Shown: positions 49,501-60,743 of the stretch, piece by piece
Position numbering within the stretch: the first letter of the stretch is position 1
Layout of the letters: every line of letters begins with the position of its first letter
From: Orbilia blumenaviensis
Lineage: Eukaryota > Ascomycota > Orbiliomycetes > Orbiliales > Orbiliaceae
Direction: 5' to 3'
Length of the DNA stretch: 64,000 nucleotides
Assembly (NCBI GenBank): GCA_036872755.1
Contig: JAVHNS010000005.1
Span: 1,426,001 to 1,490,000 of the forward strand
The notes under the pieces: generated by a model
Seen by the model: the letters and a program-made list of their open reading frames with translations, nothing else
What the model was told of the DNA's origin: nothing
Databases searched by the model: none
Translations under genes and position numbers: made by a program

Positions 49501-50870
49501 TTTCTTCCAATTTTAATGCAAACTCCATCTCTTCTAAAGTTAAGGGGCGTGCTGCGGCAATGACCATATGTAATAGTTTTTTTGCCTTCGCAGGATTAGG
49601 ACTTTTTGAGAGTATTCTCTCGTATGCGCCTTGAACTGTGGGAGGGAGGTTTGACACGACGTTCAACAATGCATCGTTGTTTAAGTCGACATTTATCTTG
49701 GAATCCTTTTCAATCGAATCCAGAACTAGATACACCCAGAGATATGTCCTGTTTGGATTACTTCGTAGTTTTTCGAGAAGAAAACTGCGTTCATCATTAG
49801 TCAAATATAAAACCTTTCCGATGTGTTTGATTCGGGCTTCGATAACGAGATCAATCTCTTTGGAGATTTTTTCTACCTCTTCTTCGCTCTCCCCGCTTAG
49901 ATGGATGAATGAGGCATCTGGAATATCCAAACTTTTAAGGCCATGCCGGATTTCGCGTGTAGGCCGGCTTGTCAACAAAAATTTCAGCTTCAAGTCCGTC
50001 GGTGAACTGTACATGTACAGTTTGCGCAATTCTGCAGTGAGACGAGATCTTTCGTCGCTCTTACATTCGTCGAGTGCGTCAAGAACAACAATGACTTTGC
50101 CGGCTTGTCCTGCAACAGCAGCTAGAAGAGCACCCCAAAGCTCGGTGAATGAGTCGGCGAACCTTTCCCCCGCAATATCAAATTTGTCAATGATTTCTTT
50201 GGATATTGCAGAGGGCATCTTCTCGAAAAGTTGGGATAAAATGCAGCATAATGCAGTGATTGCGCTTTCTTGGCCCCGGGCATCATCTTTGAAAAAGAAG
50301 TAGCAGGTTTCATCTGTTGGAAGGACTGAATCGATCAAGTATTTCGCCAAGACTGACTTCCCACTTCCAGGGTCTGCTGATACCCAAAGCATTTTGGAAG
50401 ACTGACTCGTCTTCCAATCCTGGAAGAGGGGATGATTTGTGAACCATTCGCATGTTCCGGGGACGCGATCTGGATTTCGATCTTTTCGATTTATCTCTGG
50501 AGGTTTATAAAGCGCCCGCCTGAGCTTTTGGACTTTCACTTCGCGACCTAACCATACAATTACTTTCTGACTTTAAAACAGCTGAGAATTAATCGGATGT
50601 TGTAGCATCATGATCAAATCGTAACCCGATATCGATATATAAGTGTATATCAGATCACATTAGGAACTAAAATGAGGTCGGATCAACATACTATCCTCAG
50701 CATCGTGTCCCTTGGAGATGGTAACATCCCCACTAATATTGACAATACTAGACAAACAGTTGTAAGCAGTGAGCAGTATAAGCTAGTGTCACGCTGCACA
50801 CCTACCGGCCTTGTATCCCGCTCTCCGTGTGAGAGTTATTGAAGTTGACTTGGTCCAGCGAGTCTGACAT
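46583..50870 (-). CDS. NACHT-ankyrin NLR-like (STAND) protein
   Basis: The main exon (46583 to about 50566-50570, minus) encodes more than 1310 residues; its frame extends upstream past the first possible start, and small 5' exons are visible: 50806-50870 (ATG 50870, MSDSLDQVNFNNS) and one from 50747 (IVNISGDVTISKG). The second intron is uncertain because the best donor (50691) does not match the acceptor phases. Domains: NACHT with Walker A WVSADPGSGKSVLAKYL, Walker B KVIVVLDALDE and sensor LLTSRPTREIRHGL; a helical winged-type region; then about 18 ankyrin repeats over the C-terminal half, ending in RRGIAAVWSGY. Such fungal NLR-like proteins are linked to incompatibility and cell-death signalling, with repeats sensing ligand. 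No large N-terminal effector domain is present, only the short N-terminal segment. Role inferred from architecture. Confidence 0.85.
46960..47420 (-). repeat. Near-identical ankyrin-repeat DNA units
   Basis: Copies near 46977, 47089, 47191, 47287 and 47386 share a block matching CGCATTGATTTCCGCACC with at most a few changes and a period of about 96-112 nt. They encode repeated LLEKGAEINARD units. A more diverged copy is at about 47583. Such DNA-level identity, beyond protein conservation, suggests recent repeat exchange. Confidence 0.85.
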
Positions 50871-52761
50871 CTCGAGGGCGGTATCGAACACTAATTAGCT
50901 TTGTATGGTAGTAGGTTAACCCCCGGTGGAAGAGAGGCGTGATAGGGAACCTGTGCCTGTATCCTCCTTTATATTATATGAGAGTTTTTGGATCAGCCTT
51001 CCCCTCACCTCCTCATTATACGTTGCGAAGTGCACTGATTGGATGGAAGGCTTGGGCGCTCCAGGATGCAGCATCAGGACAAACTTTGCAGTATATCCTA
51101 TCCTGACAAGACAAAATACGTTAATACTGTCAGCCTTCCTACGGGGCTCGTTTCGATCCGATTTTTTCATCCCCCAAACCCCAATTTTTATACCAAGCTG
51201 CTTAAACACCACACAATCTACCAGTATAATCTTTGAGCTACTATCTTTTGTGCCCGTGAAGAATTGTAGAATGTATCATTGCATTCCACTTAATGAAACC
51301 CTCCAGAACTTTGAGATTTATCTAAGGTTCGAGCCTAATTTATAATTAATCAGTGCTAAGGATCCTAGGAGATAATATATATATATAACCATCCCAATCA
51401 TCTAAATGCTCATATATTGGCGGGTTGCACAAGATTAATTACATGCTCCGAACTAGTCCGGTACCGAGACTGCATGCTAGGCAGTCTCGTAACCCACGCT
51501 AGGATATACCGCGCACTAACCTACAACTCACACATGCATCGCCAACACTCCACAGACGGCCTATGCGCATATATGCATAAGTAGGTTTAGATTTATAGCC
51601 CCGCCAGTCTAGCTACATCCAAAGCTACAAGCTTAAGCCTCGGCCTTTTCGTCGAAAAGCCCCACGATTTTTGTAATCTCCAATCTCATGTTTGGGTATG
51701 CAAAATTCCTGAATCGGCTTGTCTTTGTTCCCCTTCCGTTCGATTATAACAGTGAGTCCTTCCACCACCTTCGTCAGTCAGTCAGGAACTCTTCCGTAGG
51801 TCTACTTTGTGGTGGGCATACCTTCTCTGAATTTATCTGATGTGGTATTTATGGGTTATCAGGCCTAATTGGGTTGCATATCTAGTATATATACCGATTC
51901 GGAACTTCTTGTCCATTAACTTTATATGGTCAGGTGTTTCACTGATTGGTCACAGATAACTTAGCCGTAACGCTAAAGGATAGATCTACGCTAGACGTCA
52001 GGAGGCTTAGGGATTAACGCGCATCATCATTATAACTTCGCTTCGTTCGTCTAGCTGTCAATTAGCACTAGTATATATTACATTACAAGGAAAAGATAAG
52101 GAAATATTAAAAGAATTTATAAGGAAAAAAGGAAACCCCCGTGGAGATGAACAAAGGAAATTGGATTGAGAAAGGAAAAATAAGGAAATAGTATATAGTA
52201 CCCAAGGAAATGAAAGGAAACAAGAGAAAAGGGAAAAGAAAAAAGGTATCTATCAAATACAAAAAGGGTTTTTAGACTTGCAGGTCACAAAAAACGGACT
52301 GCAAGCGGTTTATAATCAAGATATAGCCGGAAAGGTCAAGACGCCTCCACCGCTAGTAACATGACATTTGGTTGAAAAATATATAAAATTTTGGGTATCA
52401 GAAGAAATTCTCGCAAGCATTGGTCTAAATTCAACGCCGACATAAGATTTTGTGATGATTTAGCACACCCCAACGCTGTGTTTTTTGGTTTTCAAAAGAG
52501 GAAAAAAAAGGGTAAAAAATAGAATAAGATTGAGAGGATTTTGGTAATAATACCTGTCCGACCCAGGATCTCAAGAAGGCTGACACAATAACTCGAGAAT
52601 CTCCAAGAGATGAGTGGGTAGAAACGGTCAGGCATGGTTCTCCAGCTAATGAGGCTAGGATAACATGAACGCGAAAAAAAATTGTGTTTTTTTTTAAAAA
52701 AGAGGTATATAAAAAAAAGAAGACTGGCAACATGCTGAACAACAAAGATCGATCAAAGCAT
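50871..52761. other. Intergenic region upstream of the NLR-like gene
   Basis: 1.9 kb, AT-rich, without a supported gene. Features seen are a TA run (51375-51390), a purine-rich stretch of GGAAA-type units (52085-52260) and T/A tracts near 52670-52720. A plus-strand frame at 50926-51345 has no recognisable features. It contains the promoter of the minus-strand NLR-like gene and, at the right end, the 3' end of the small membrane-protein gene. Confidence 0.5.
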
Positions 52762-53256
52762 TTAGGCCCATTCCTTCTCCTTCAATCCACCAACCTTGTT
52801 GAGATCCACGGACGAGAAACCGCCCTTCTGGTAAGGAGGGAGGTTGTCAGGCTCGATGTCACGGACGAAGGCAGCGCCCGCCTCACCAACCTGAACAACG
52901 ACTACACGGCCAGACTTCTTCTTTCCATCGGCGCTCTCTTCTTCTGGGAATGTGATTCTGATTTCTGGGACCGGGGAAGTTGGGGTTCCCGGTCGGTCGG
53001 ATTTTTCGTTACCAAACCACGAAGTGCGCTTGCTGGAGGAGTAAGGAATGGCAGTGACTGTCAAGTTCCTAGTATGTGTCGGCAAAGTCGGGTTCCTCTT
53101 GTTCTTAACACGTCGAATAACAACCAAGATTCCTCCGAGAAGCAAACCCAAGCCGGCAAGGACGACAAGGGCGGTAAGCAACTGAACAATTGTCGAGTTG
53201 GAAGAGGCGACGTCCTCGCTTCGGCGCAAAATAGTGTTTACGAAAGATGTCGACAT
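52762..53256 (-). CDS. Small single-pass membrane protein with LPPY motif
   Basis: The frame is open to 53310, but the likely start is the ATG at 53256 (MSTSFVNTILRRSEDV), giving 164 residues, because the 18 codons upstream are atypical. One strong membrane helix (TIVQLLTALVVLAGLGLLLGGILVVI, about 21-46) is followed by a positive stop-transfer patch (RRVKNKR), which predicts an extracellular or lumenal N-terminus and cytosolic tail. The tail holds a Ser-rich region, a beta-like stretch (GRVVVVQVGEAGAAFV) and an LPPY motif that could bind a WW domain, such as that of a Rsp5-type ubiquitin ligase; that role is an inference. I do not recognise the family. A long (over 300 nt) 5' leader lies to the right. 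Confidence 0.7.
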   Translation of the reverse strand: MSTSFVNTILRRSEDVASSNSTIVQLLTALVVLAGLGLLLGGILVVIRRVKNKRNPTLPTHTRNLTVTAIPYSSSKRTSWFGNEKSDRPGTPTSPVPEIRITFPEEESADGKKKSGRVVVVQVGEAGAAFVRDIEPDNLPPYQKGGFSSVDLNKVGGLKEKEWA

Positions 53257-56200
53257 TGTTGGAATAGATAAGTGATAAAATAGCTGTTGTACAAACTTGA
53301 TATGTAGCAAGTAAAAAAGGGGTGGTTGGTTGATTAAGTTATTCGGTCGTTAATTGATAGTTGTCGATTCAAAATTCAGATCGTGAGATTAAGATCGGGG
53401 CGATATTCTACAGAATATTACGATTGGCGACCGAGCGAATACGTTAGGGTACTAAAAAGGCACGCATGTTAATATATATTGTCGATCAAAATAGCATCGC
53501 GGTTCGGACGGCTAACACAAAAGCGCAAATGCACGCATGATGTTATACCACAACGGCAACGTTTTCTTATAAAAAAAGAATTGAATACATACTTGAACGG
53601 TAGTAGCGAAAGACGACGAAGATAATAGTAAAATTACTTCGAATTCAATCACGATTTATTAGAATTAAATCGGTGAAAAATGTTTCGACGCAGCGGGTGA
53701 ACCGGCGGAAAGGAAGTAGTAATTGGGCAAAAACAGCAGGTGAAAAACGACTGTGTAAAATGAATGGCTAGCAAACAGAGGTACAGCTGAAAGAGTGAAG
53801 CTGCAAACCGTTCGCTGAATAGTTTTGATAAACGATAGAAATGATACCAAGAAACCGTTAACTGTCTATGTAGACTGTCGACGAGGCTGGAGAGGGAGGG
53901 AAAAGAGAGAAGAAAAGGGAGAGCAGGCCGGATATTAAAGAAGGAAAAGGGAGAAAAACAAGGCCGGACAGGGTTCTTGCGCCAGGAACGAATGAGAATG
54001 AGAAAACGTCAACGATAGGGGCCGCAACCGATGCTGAATGAACGAGCTTGGGTAAATTACGAAGTGGACAGGGGAGGGACTGTTGGCCGTAATATGGTGA
54101 AATGAGTGTGCAATAAAAACTTACCGACCTTCGATGCGCTCTTACACCCTTTTGGGTGCATTCCGCCAAAGAAATCTTACTCGCTGGTTGTCAGGAAAAG
54201 GACGCTAAAAATTCTTGACTTCATGCAAGGAACATGGTTGAACGAACGTGCACCAGGGGTCACACTTTCCTCCAGCGCACATTCGCGGGCAGGACGTCTT
54301 ACCGATCTTGGGAACTCCACAGGTGGGCTTGGACAAGGGTGTGGTGTCAGGAGCCAATCAGACGATACAGAAGGCTTCTGCCAGAAATCAGGAATGGGCG
54401 CCGTTGTGCGGTTTCGTGAAGGTGCTCAGCGGCTTCGCCTGTACAGTTGACGTTCGAGACTATCGAACTCTGGGAATAGCAGCTTCGGTTGTGTCGACGT
54501 TGGCCAAAGAGAGTATCGTGCGATGCAGGTTTTTTTTTCTTTCTAAGCTGTACAGCCGTCTTGACGTATATGGAATGTATGCAGGATATGATGCATATGA
54601 TGTCTTCTCCTTGAAGCTGGTCTCAACGTTTCACCTCCCCTAGTAAAGTATCCTGGCAGTGTTGGGAGAAGTTTTTGAACAAGTCGCCATCATCGAACGG
54701 AAGTCGAGGCTCTTTGAGATATTGAAAACCAAAAGGAGCAAAAGAACAGCGCGATAGATGATTTTAATAGTCACTTTTAAGCTCCGCGAGAAACGTAAAT
54801 TAACAACTTGTGTATACACAGTGTATGTGCTACCACAGGTCTCTCTCCCAAAATAGAGAGGCTCCAGAGCTTTATGCGGGTCTTATGATCAAAAATCGCA
54901 GAGAGCGCCTGCTACGGCACCTTCGACGGCATTCGAGATCTAATCGGGAGGCGATGTGACGTTCGCATTACCGTTCGGTTGATACCCTTTCGTCTTTCTC
55001 TTCACCGATGGTGGTGGTTGTAGAATCTGTTGACGCTGTGTCTAAATATAGCACTGCCTAGCCGACTTCGAACTTCCACCCACTGTCTTAGTTTTGTGGA
55101 CTAAAATGTGGAAATGGGATATCGGAAAGGCCTGGCTAAAAGCATAAAGTGCAATTATCGATAATCGAAGGAAATTATATCTGATTCTATCAAAAACATC
55201 CAGATAGATCGATAGCAGCAGTTTTAGACTTCAATTTCTCCTTTGATTTCGTGATTAGATAGTCGGCTATACATAGCACCTCGTACCAGTAAAGGTGTTG
55301 ATTAATTAACCAAATGGCGGCGTCGGTAGTACTATAGTGCACACTATGGCCATTAGGGAAGCCATGTGCCGGCTGCCATTCATATCCCAAGAAGGTCATG
55401 GTCACACTGATTGCTAGTGGTACCGGAATACGTATCTGTGAACATGTTGGAGACAAAGTATTAATGCGTATGGGGTAATGTCTGTACAACGGCGGAATTC
55501 GGTAGTACAGCCTTCCTTGTGGGGGGATCAGAATATTCGCCTTTCCCCAGAAATTTCGGTATCTTAGATAATCGGTTCGCGGTCATCACGCCTGCATGAC
55601 TAGGCGCAAGCCGGAGATGTGCCGGGACGAAACGTTGACGTTTCGGTAGGAATCGAGTAATATTAACCGGAGAAAATAGCAACTCTGGGTTTGAATAGGT
55701 GATCGGTAATATGTCTAATGTTAAAATTAAAAAGATGTACACCGCGTGGGCATGGAGTCGATTGACAGTGGCTCAGCTAGAGGAAACAATTGTCGGATTG
55801 TGATACTCGTCGATTCTCCTGTGCATTGCAATATTGATTCCTATCAGTAATCGAGGGGATGATCCGGATCAGGTCCTGTCCTGAAGCTGAAGCTGCTGTG
55901 GCTGTACAGCTGTGTGTATGTATTTGTGGCGGATATATTTCTGGCTAGTGAGACCGCTGCTGCTTCAATTCATGCAATGTGACGATACCTCCTGAAGGCC
56001 CTCGAACCCGAGTCGTCGACAACCTTCAACATTTCAAGACATCTCAGCCACGTATACGGCCGAATCCTAAAGCCAGTGGCACCGATCCCCAGGATTCATT
56101 ATAATTATTCATCACATGAGATTTACCAGGACCGTTAAGCAATGCAAGTCACGTAAGGTGGGTGTACGCACCCCCCAATAACAGGTTAACATTACAATAT

Positions 56201-59200
56201 TGCAATACGGTAGAAGTACTATATGGATTGGACAGGCATTCTTGAAACCACTAGTTAACACAAGCTGGCTGGTGTAAAGGTATGTAAGTACATACATAGA
56301 AAGTTATAGCATGCAGGATGGAGAAATTCGAGATTGAACAGCGCATCACTGATCATGGCCTCACCGGAAGAACCGAAAAGCCCCTGTATTGTGCTACCAA
56401 GGGTATGATTTTTGTCCTCTGCAGGTAAGCTCCACAGCTGTAGCCTTTTCTCTTGTCGAGTGCTTCACTTTCGGTGTACCTGTACCGGTCCTTCGCCTAA
56501 ATGCCAGTTGAAACAAGATTGCGGATACCGACCGACCTTTTTTTCCAACAAGCCAGCCCTCGAGCTCTGCAAGCCAGACTGCAGCTCGCACGCTCATGCA
56601 TCCAGACGGATACTTCACACTCCACTTCGGCCAAAGTATTTCCCTGGCCTATGTAGTATGTGAGTAAGTATACATGTACATGCAGCAAAAGAAGGTTTGC
56701 GGATACGGTAAAGAATCCAGGCTGGCCGATCGAGATCCTCCTCAGCCTAAGGCCCGTCGAAGACAGCAAAGATATCTTGGGACCACTCGCCCCTCTCGCT
56801 AATACCAACAAGCATACTCCAAAGCGGGTAACATTTTAGCTTGGCTGCAATCTGCATGGGCCGCCCACACCAACAGTTTCAGATATTTTGACTCAAAACA
56901 TCCAAACCTCCGCTTTGTTAAAAAGCTGGCGAAGATAACGTCGAGGGATTTGAGGATTGATCGACTAGAGTAAGAGAAAGAGCTACATTGGCAATGATAA
57001 TTGCCGTCGATGCCTTCTGCAGATGCCCTCTGCTTTGCTAGATGGCTAAGTTTACAGTCGAGGACAGGTCGCACAGATCTTTGCCTTGTGCCGCCGTCGA
57101 CAATCCAGAGTGCCATCAACTTAATTTAAACGGGCAGCGCTGCTGGATACCGAGATGGTAAATTTGGACTGCGCACACTGACAGGGTCCCAAGAGCTTAC
57201 AAGGGTACTCCACTCAGGCTATCCAGCTGGAGTTTGACATCTATAGCACTATATTATAGTTTATCGTGATATCAGGGCACCGCACCCTATCAGGAGTTCT
57301 ACCGGTCCCGTCGCTAACCTCTTCGTCGGCAGAAACTTCAGGGTACGGGAGCATCGACCTTAGGTAAAACCTGCCCACGGAGCACAGCAGGCGCCCTTGT
57401 GTTAGTTTATTTTGCCGACAGTGTTGAACCGGCCGACGGGTGGGCTCGAGAGCCCCTCGAGTTAATATAGATATTACTTTTAGTATCACGCAATTACTAT
57501 TGCAAATCGACGGTTTAAATTTGGTCTTGTGCCTCGTGCAGCTGTGCTAGGTAGCCTAAGCTACTAGGAGCAGGCCAGTTGGCATCAATCGATATCCGGT
57601 CCCAGAGCCAGAGTCGGGCCCATACACGATTGTTAAATTAGGCCACGCTGCGGAGGACCGAGGCCAGAGATCGTATCTGACGATTAATGTCCCTCTTCTG
57701 GGTGTAAAATGTAGTAAAATATAGCTGGCCATTCCGCCTGTGCATGTTTCAAGCATAGATTGTCCGGGGTGCCCTCATGCTCACCGCTTTCAACCTCTGA
57801 TGCTGCAGCTCATGTCCATTCAGGCAGCCTGGCCACATACTTGCCTGCTTGCGCCCCCCCTCAAAAAACATCTGTGCTCTGGGTAATAAGTAATAATAAT
57901 AATATTAGTCCATTCCACGGCACTCGAGTATCTTCGTTTCTTTCATCTCTCCGTCAACATCGTCTCGCTACCATATTCCTTCGACCTGTACATATTTTCT
58001 GGTTCTTTTTTTATTTTGTTTTGTGGATTTCGAAAGTTTCCCCGCAGGCTCGACTTGTCTTTTATCCCCTGGCCGCAACGTTGGTTTTGGTCTCTCGGAC
58101 ATTCAGCCAGACTGGAAGCTTGAGCTTTGAAACCACCCCTCTCAAAAATTCTCGCACGTACGAACTTATTAGGATCCAGGTTCCAAGTGGTTAGCAAAGG
58201 TAGTACTTGAGCAGTTACTTAGTTTATATACTTGGTCGACGCCAGTGGCAGCTTAAACATTCTCGAAATTTGCCTGTGACCTCGTCAGCAACATCTACTG
58301 TTTTTTCCCCGACTAAAGGACGTGCCGCCTTCAAACGTCATCTCCGAAGGCAACCGCATATCATCCGAAGTTCAAATAGTTTTCCGGTAAGTAGTGGAGA
58401 ACGCGCAACAGCCTTGTTTGCTTTACCATCAACTGTACCTTTATTTGTTTCCATGCTGCTGCAGAATTGAAAGTTATTTGAGGTTGGAAAGCTTTCCGTG
58501 TCCTGCTGTTTGACCGCAAATATCGAGATTTGCATACCCCTGGCACTCGACTTTGAGCTGATGCCTGTTATGCTGCTTGTTTTGATTGCTTCCTTGCTTG
58601 CTTTCAATTATAGGGCTTGAGTGCTCCGGACTTTTGAGAAGGACCTCTCGATGCCAGTACCTTTCCCCCATCTCTGACCGTTGACCATTTCGCCTTTTAT
58701 TCATGCAAGAGTGGGTTCACTAGTCCCAATATCAAGCTTTCTTTTCTTTTTTGAAGCGGCCGCCTGCAATCCTCCCATGAATGCGCATTCTGGGATAGGA
58801 CTTTGGTCTGGTGCATATACACATACACACTACACCTCGAGTTAACGATTCCTCGTCCTTGTTATTCCCTCTCCTTCCCTCCAGTTCGTGTTACACATCC
58901 TGTGGTTTGATGTTGCGCCGCTGCCGTCACTTCCCGTAAACTCAATCAGGACCCAGGAAGGAGCCTCTGTCTTTCCGTTTCGTTCTTTTTTTCTTTCTTT
59001 CGGTCCTTTCTTTCTTTCTTTCTTTCTTCTTCTTTCGTTTCTCAGACATTTTTCTTTATTCCCTTCTGTCGTGTTTGCCGGGTCTTGCCTTGCCTTGTCT
59101 TGCGTGTGCCCGTTTCCCTTGCTTTTTGGAGACACAGTTGCAGCAAAGTACCAGTAGCAACATCAGTCGTATACGGTAGCAGCTAACGGGAGACTGGTCA

Positions 59201-60743
59201 AGTGAACAGTAGAAGATAGCGGCCGTAGCCGTGGCAGTGGCAGTGACAAGTGACAGGGTAGCTGCGAAGGATCAAGAGCAAAGAGGTTGATTGATTTGAT
59301 TGATTTGATATCGTTCACGCGAGGCCGATAGCTTTGGGGGGGCCAACTTAACTGCCCTTTTGAACCTCTTGAAGACTCATAAGCGAGCTACACCCCTACC
59401 TAACTCCCACTGCTTCCACTTCCGCTTCAACCTCAACTCCCACCTTCAACGTCTCCAACCTTGACCTCGACATCTTTCCCCTCCATTGGCATCATATCAA
59501 TAATCTCCCTTCCGACGACCTCACCAAGACCTCACACTTCATCTTCCCCGCTCCGTAAGCTCGCCTTTGGCTATATTATACCCGCCACTGCTTTATATAA
59601 CCTGGCCTTTGGCAACTCCCCCTTCGGTCAGCATAAGATTTAGCTGTCATATTCGGAACCTCGTCCCCTATCTTCCCCCAGAAGCGGCCCTGACAGTGGC
59701 AGGATCACGAATCGAGTCGCCAATCTCCGCTCCCAACATCACCTCCGTCCCAAATCCGCACCCACATTCCCTTACTCTCGTTTTTGCCTTTGCGCAATCG
59801 ACAGACTCGTAACGCCTTGGACGGCTACACAAACACGGACGTTACCGAAAACGATCTGAACTGCGATTCCCGACGGTTCTGTGACACGTACGAGATTGCT
59901 AGAGGACGCTGACCATCGACGGGAAGGGACATTAGCAGTAACAAAAGCTCCCTTTGTAAACTCGACGCCTAGGTTCTGGAACATCCTTTGGCGAACCTCC
60001 CGCCCAGCCCCTGTAATAGACCTTGTTTGCCGTCTGTTGGACCCCAGTCAGCTGTGGGAGTTAGCCTCGTCGACTCTTGTTTTATCTATCCAGGGGCCCG
60101 TCTCTTCTGCAAAGAAATCGACCTGACCTCCTCTCTTTCCTTCGCCATATCCACATTCACACTCACCGAGGAAGTTCAGATTCCTGTTGCAAGCGCCTTT
60201 CTCTTTCTCAAAAAAGCATTGACGTTGGTCTGTTCTCAACCTAGCACACGGCACGCGACCAGCTAGACACCGTTCGGGACCAGCTAGCTTTGTTTCAGAG
60301 TTCTGGGGTGGAAACCCCGGCAGCAATATTACGCTGGGTCGTTTTTATCAGCATAATTCACCCCATCGTTTGGCTTCAGCTCAGCTCAGCCGACTGTTGG
60401 TACGCGATCACCTTTCTTTCCTTCTTTCTTGTCAAACCGTCAGGCTTGGACAAACCACCCTTTGTCAAGCACCATCGCCGTACTAACAGCCTCACCATCG
60501 TCTTTAGTTGTCATCTTACCTTCTCGCTGCCCGGTCTGGGCCTGATACGAACCCTTTGTCGGCATTAATTGAACAGATCTACCAGCACTTTTTTTTTCCC
60601 TGATTTTCTTTTCATTTCCATTTTCGACTGCTTGAAAAAGTCATCTTCTTGCGAATCTCCTTAAGACAGCTTCCTTAATATACTCGCAACCGGTACATAG
60701 CGAACGAACGAACGAACGAACGAACTCCACTATAGAATTTCAA
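53257..60743. other. Very long intergenic region before the PUF gene
   Basis: About 7.5 kb with no gene I can support. The left part is the promoter of the small membrane-protein gene; 54100-57900 has scattered short frames of no recognisable family on both strands. From about 58200 to 60743 the plus strand is pyrimidine-rich with (TTTC)n near 59012-59028 and (CGAA)6 at 60701-60724, suggesting a long promoter and 5' leader for the PUF gene. A lineage-specific gene or ncRNA cannot be excluded without transcript data. Confidence 0.45.
60701..60724. repeat. (CGAA)n microsatellite in the PUF 5' leader
   Basis: Six consecutive CGAA units ending 19 bp before the PUF start codon at 60744; it probably lies in the 5' leader. 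Confidence 0.85.

Noticed and set aside
50926..51345. 139-residue plus-strand frame beside the NLR-like gene
   Set aside because: No recognisable family, AT-rich ends and no spliced extension; it overlaps the NLR promoter region.
52684..53271. 195-residue plus-strand frame
   Set aside because: Antisense shadow of the small membrane protein, whose membrane helix and tail are better coding sequence.
57760..58194. 144-residue plus-strand frame with hydrophobic stretch
   Set aside because: Composition follows the T-rich background; no conserved motif and no flanking exons.
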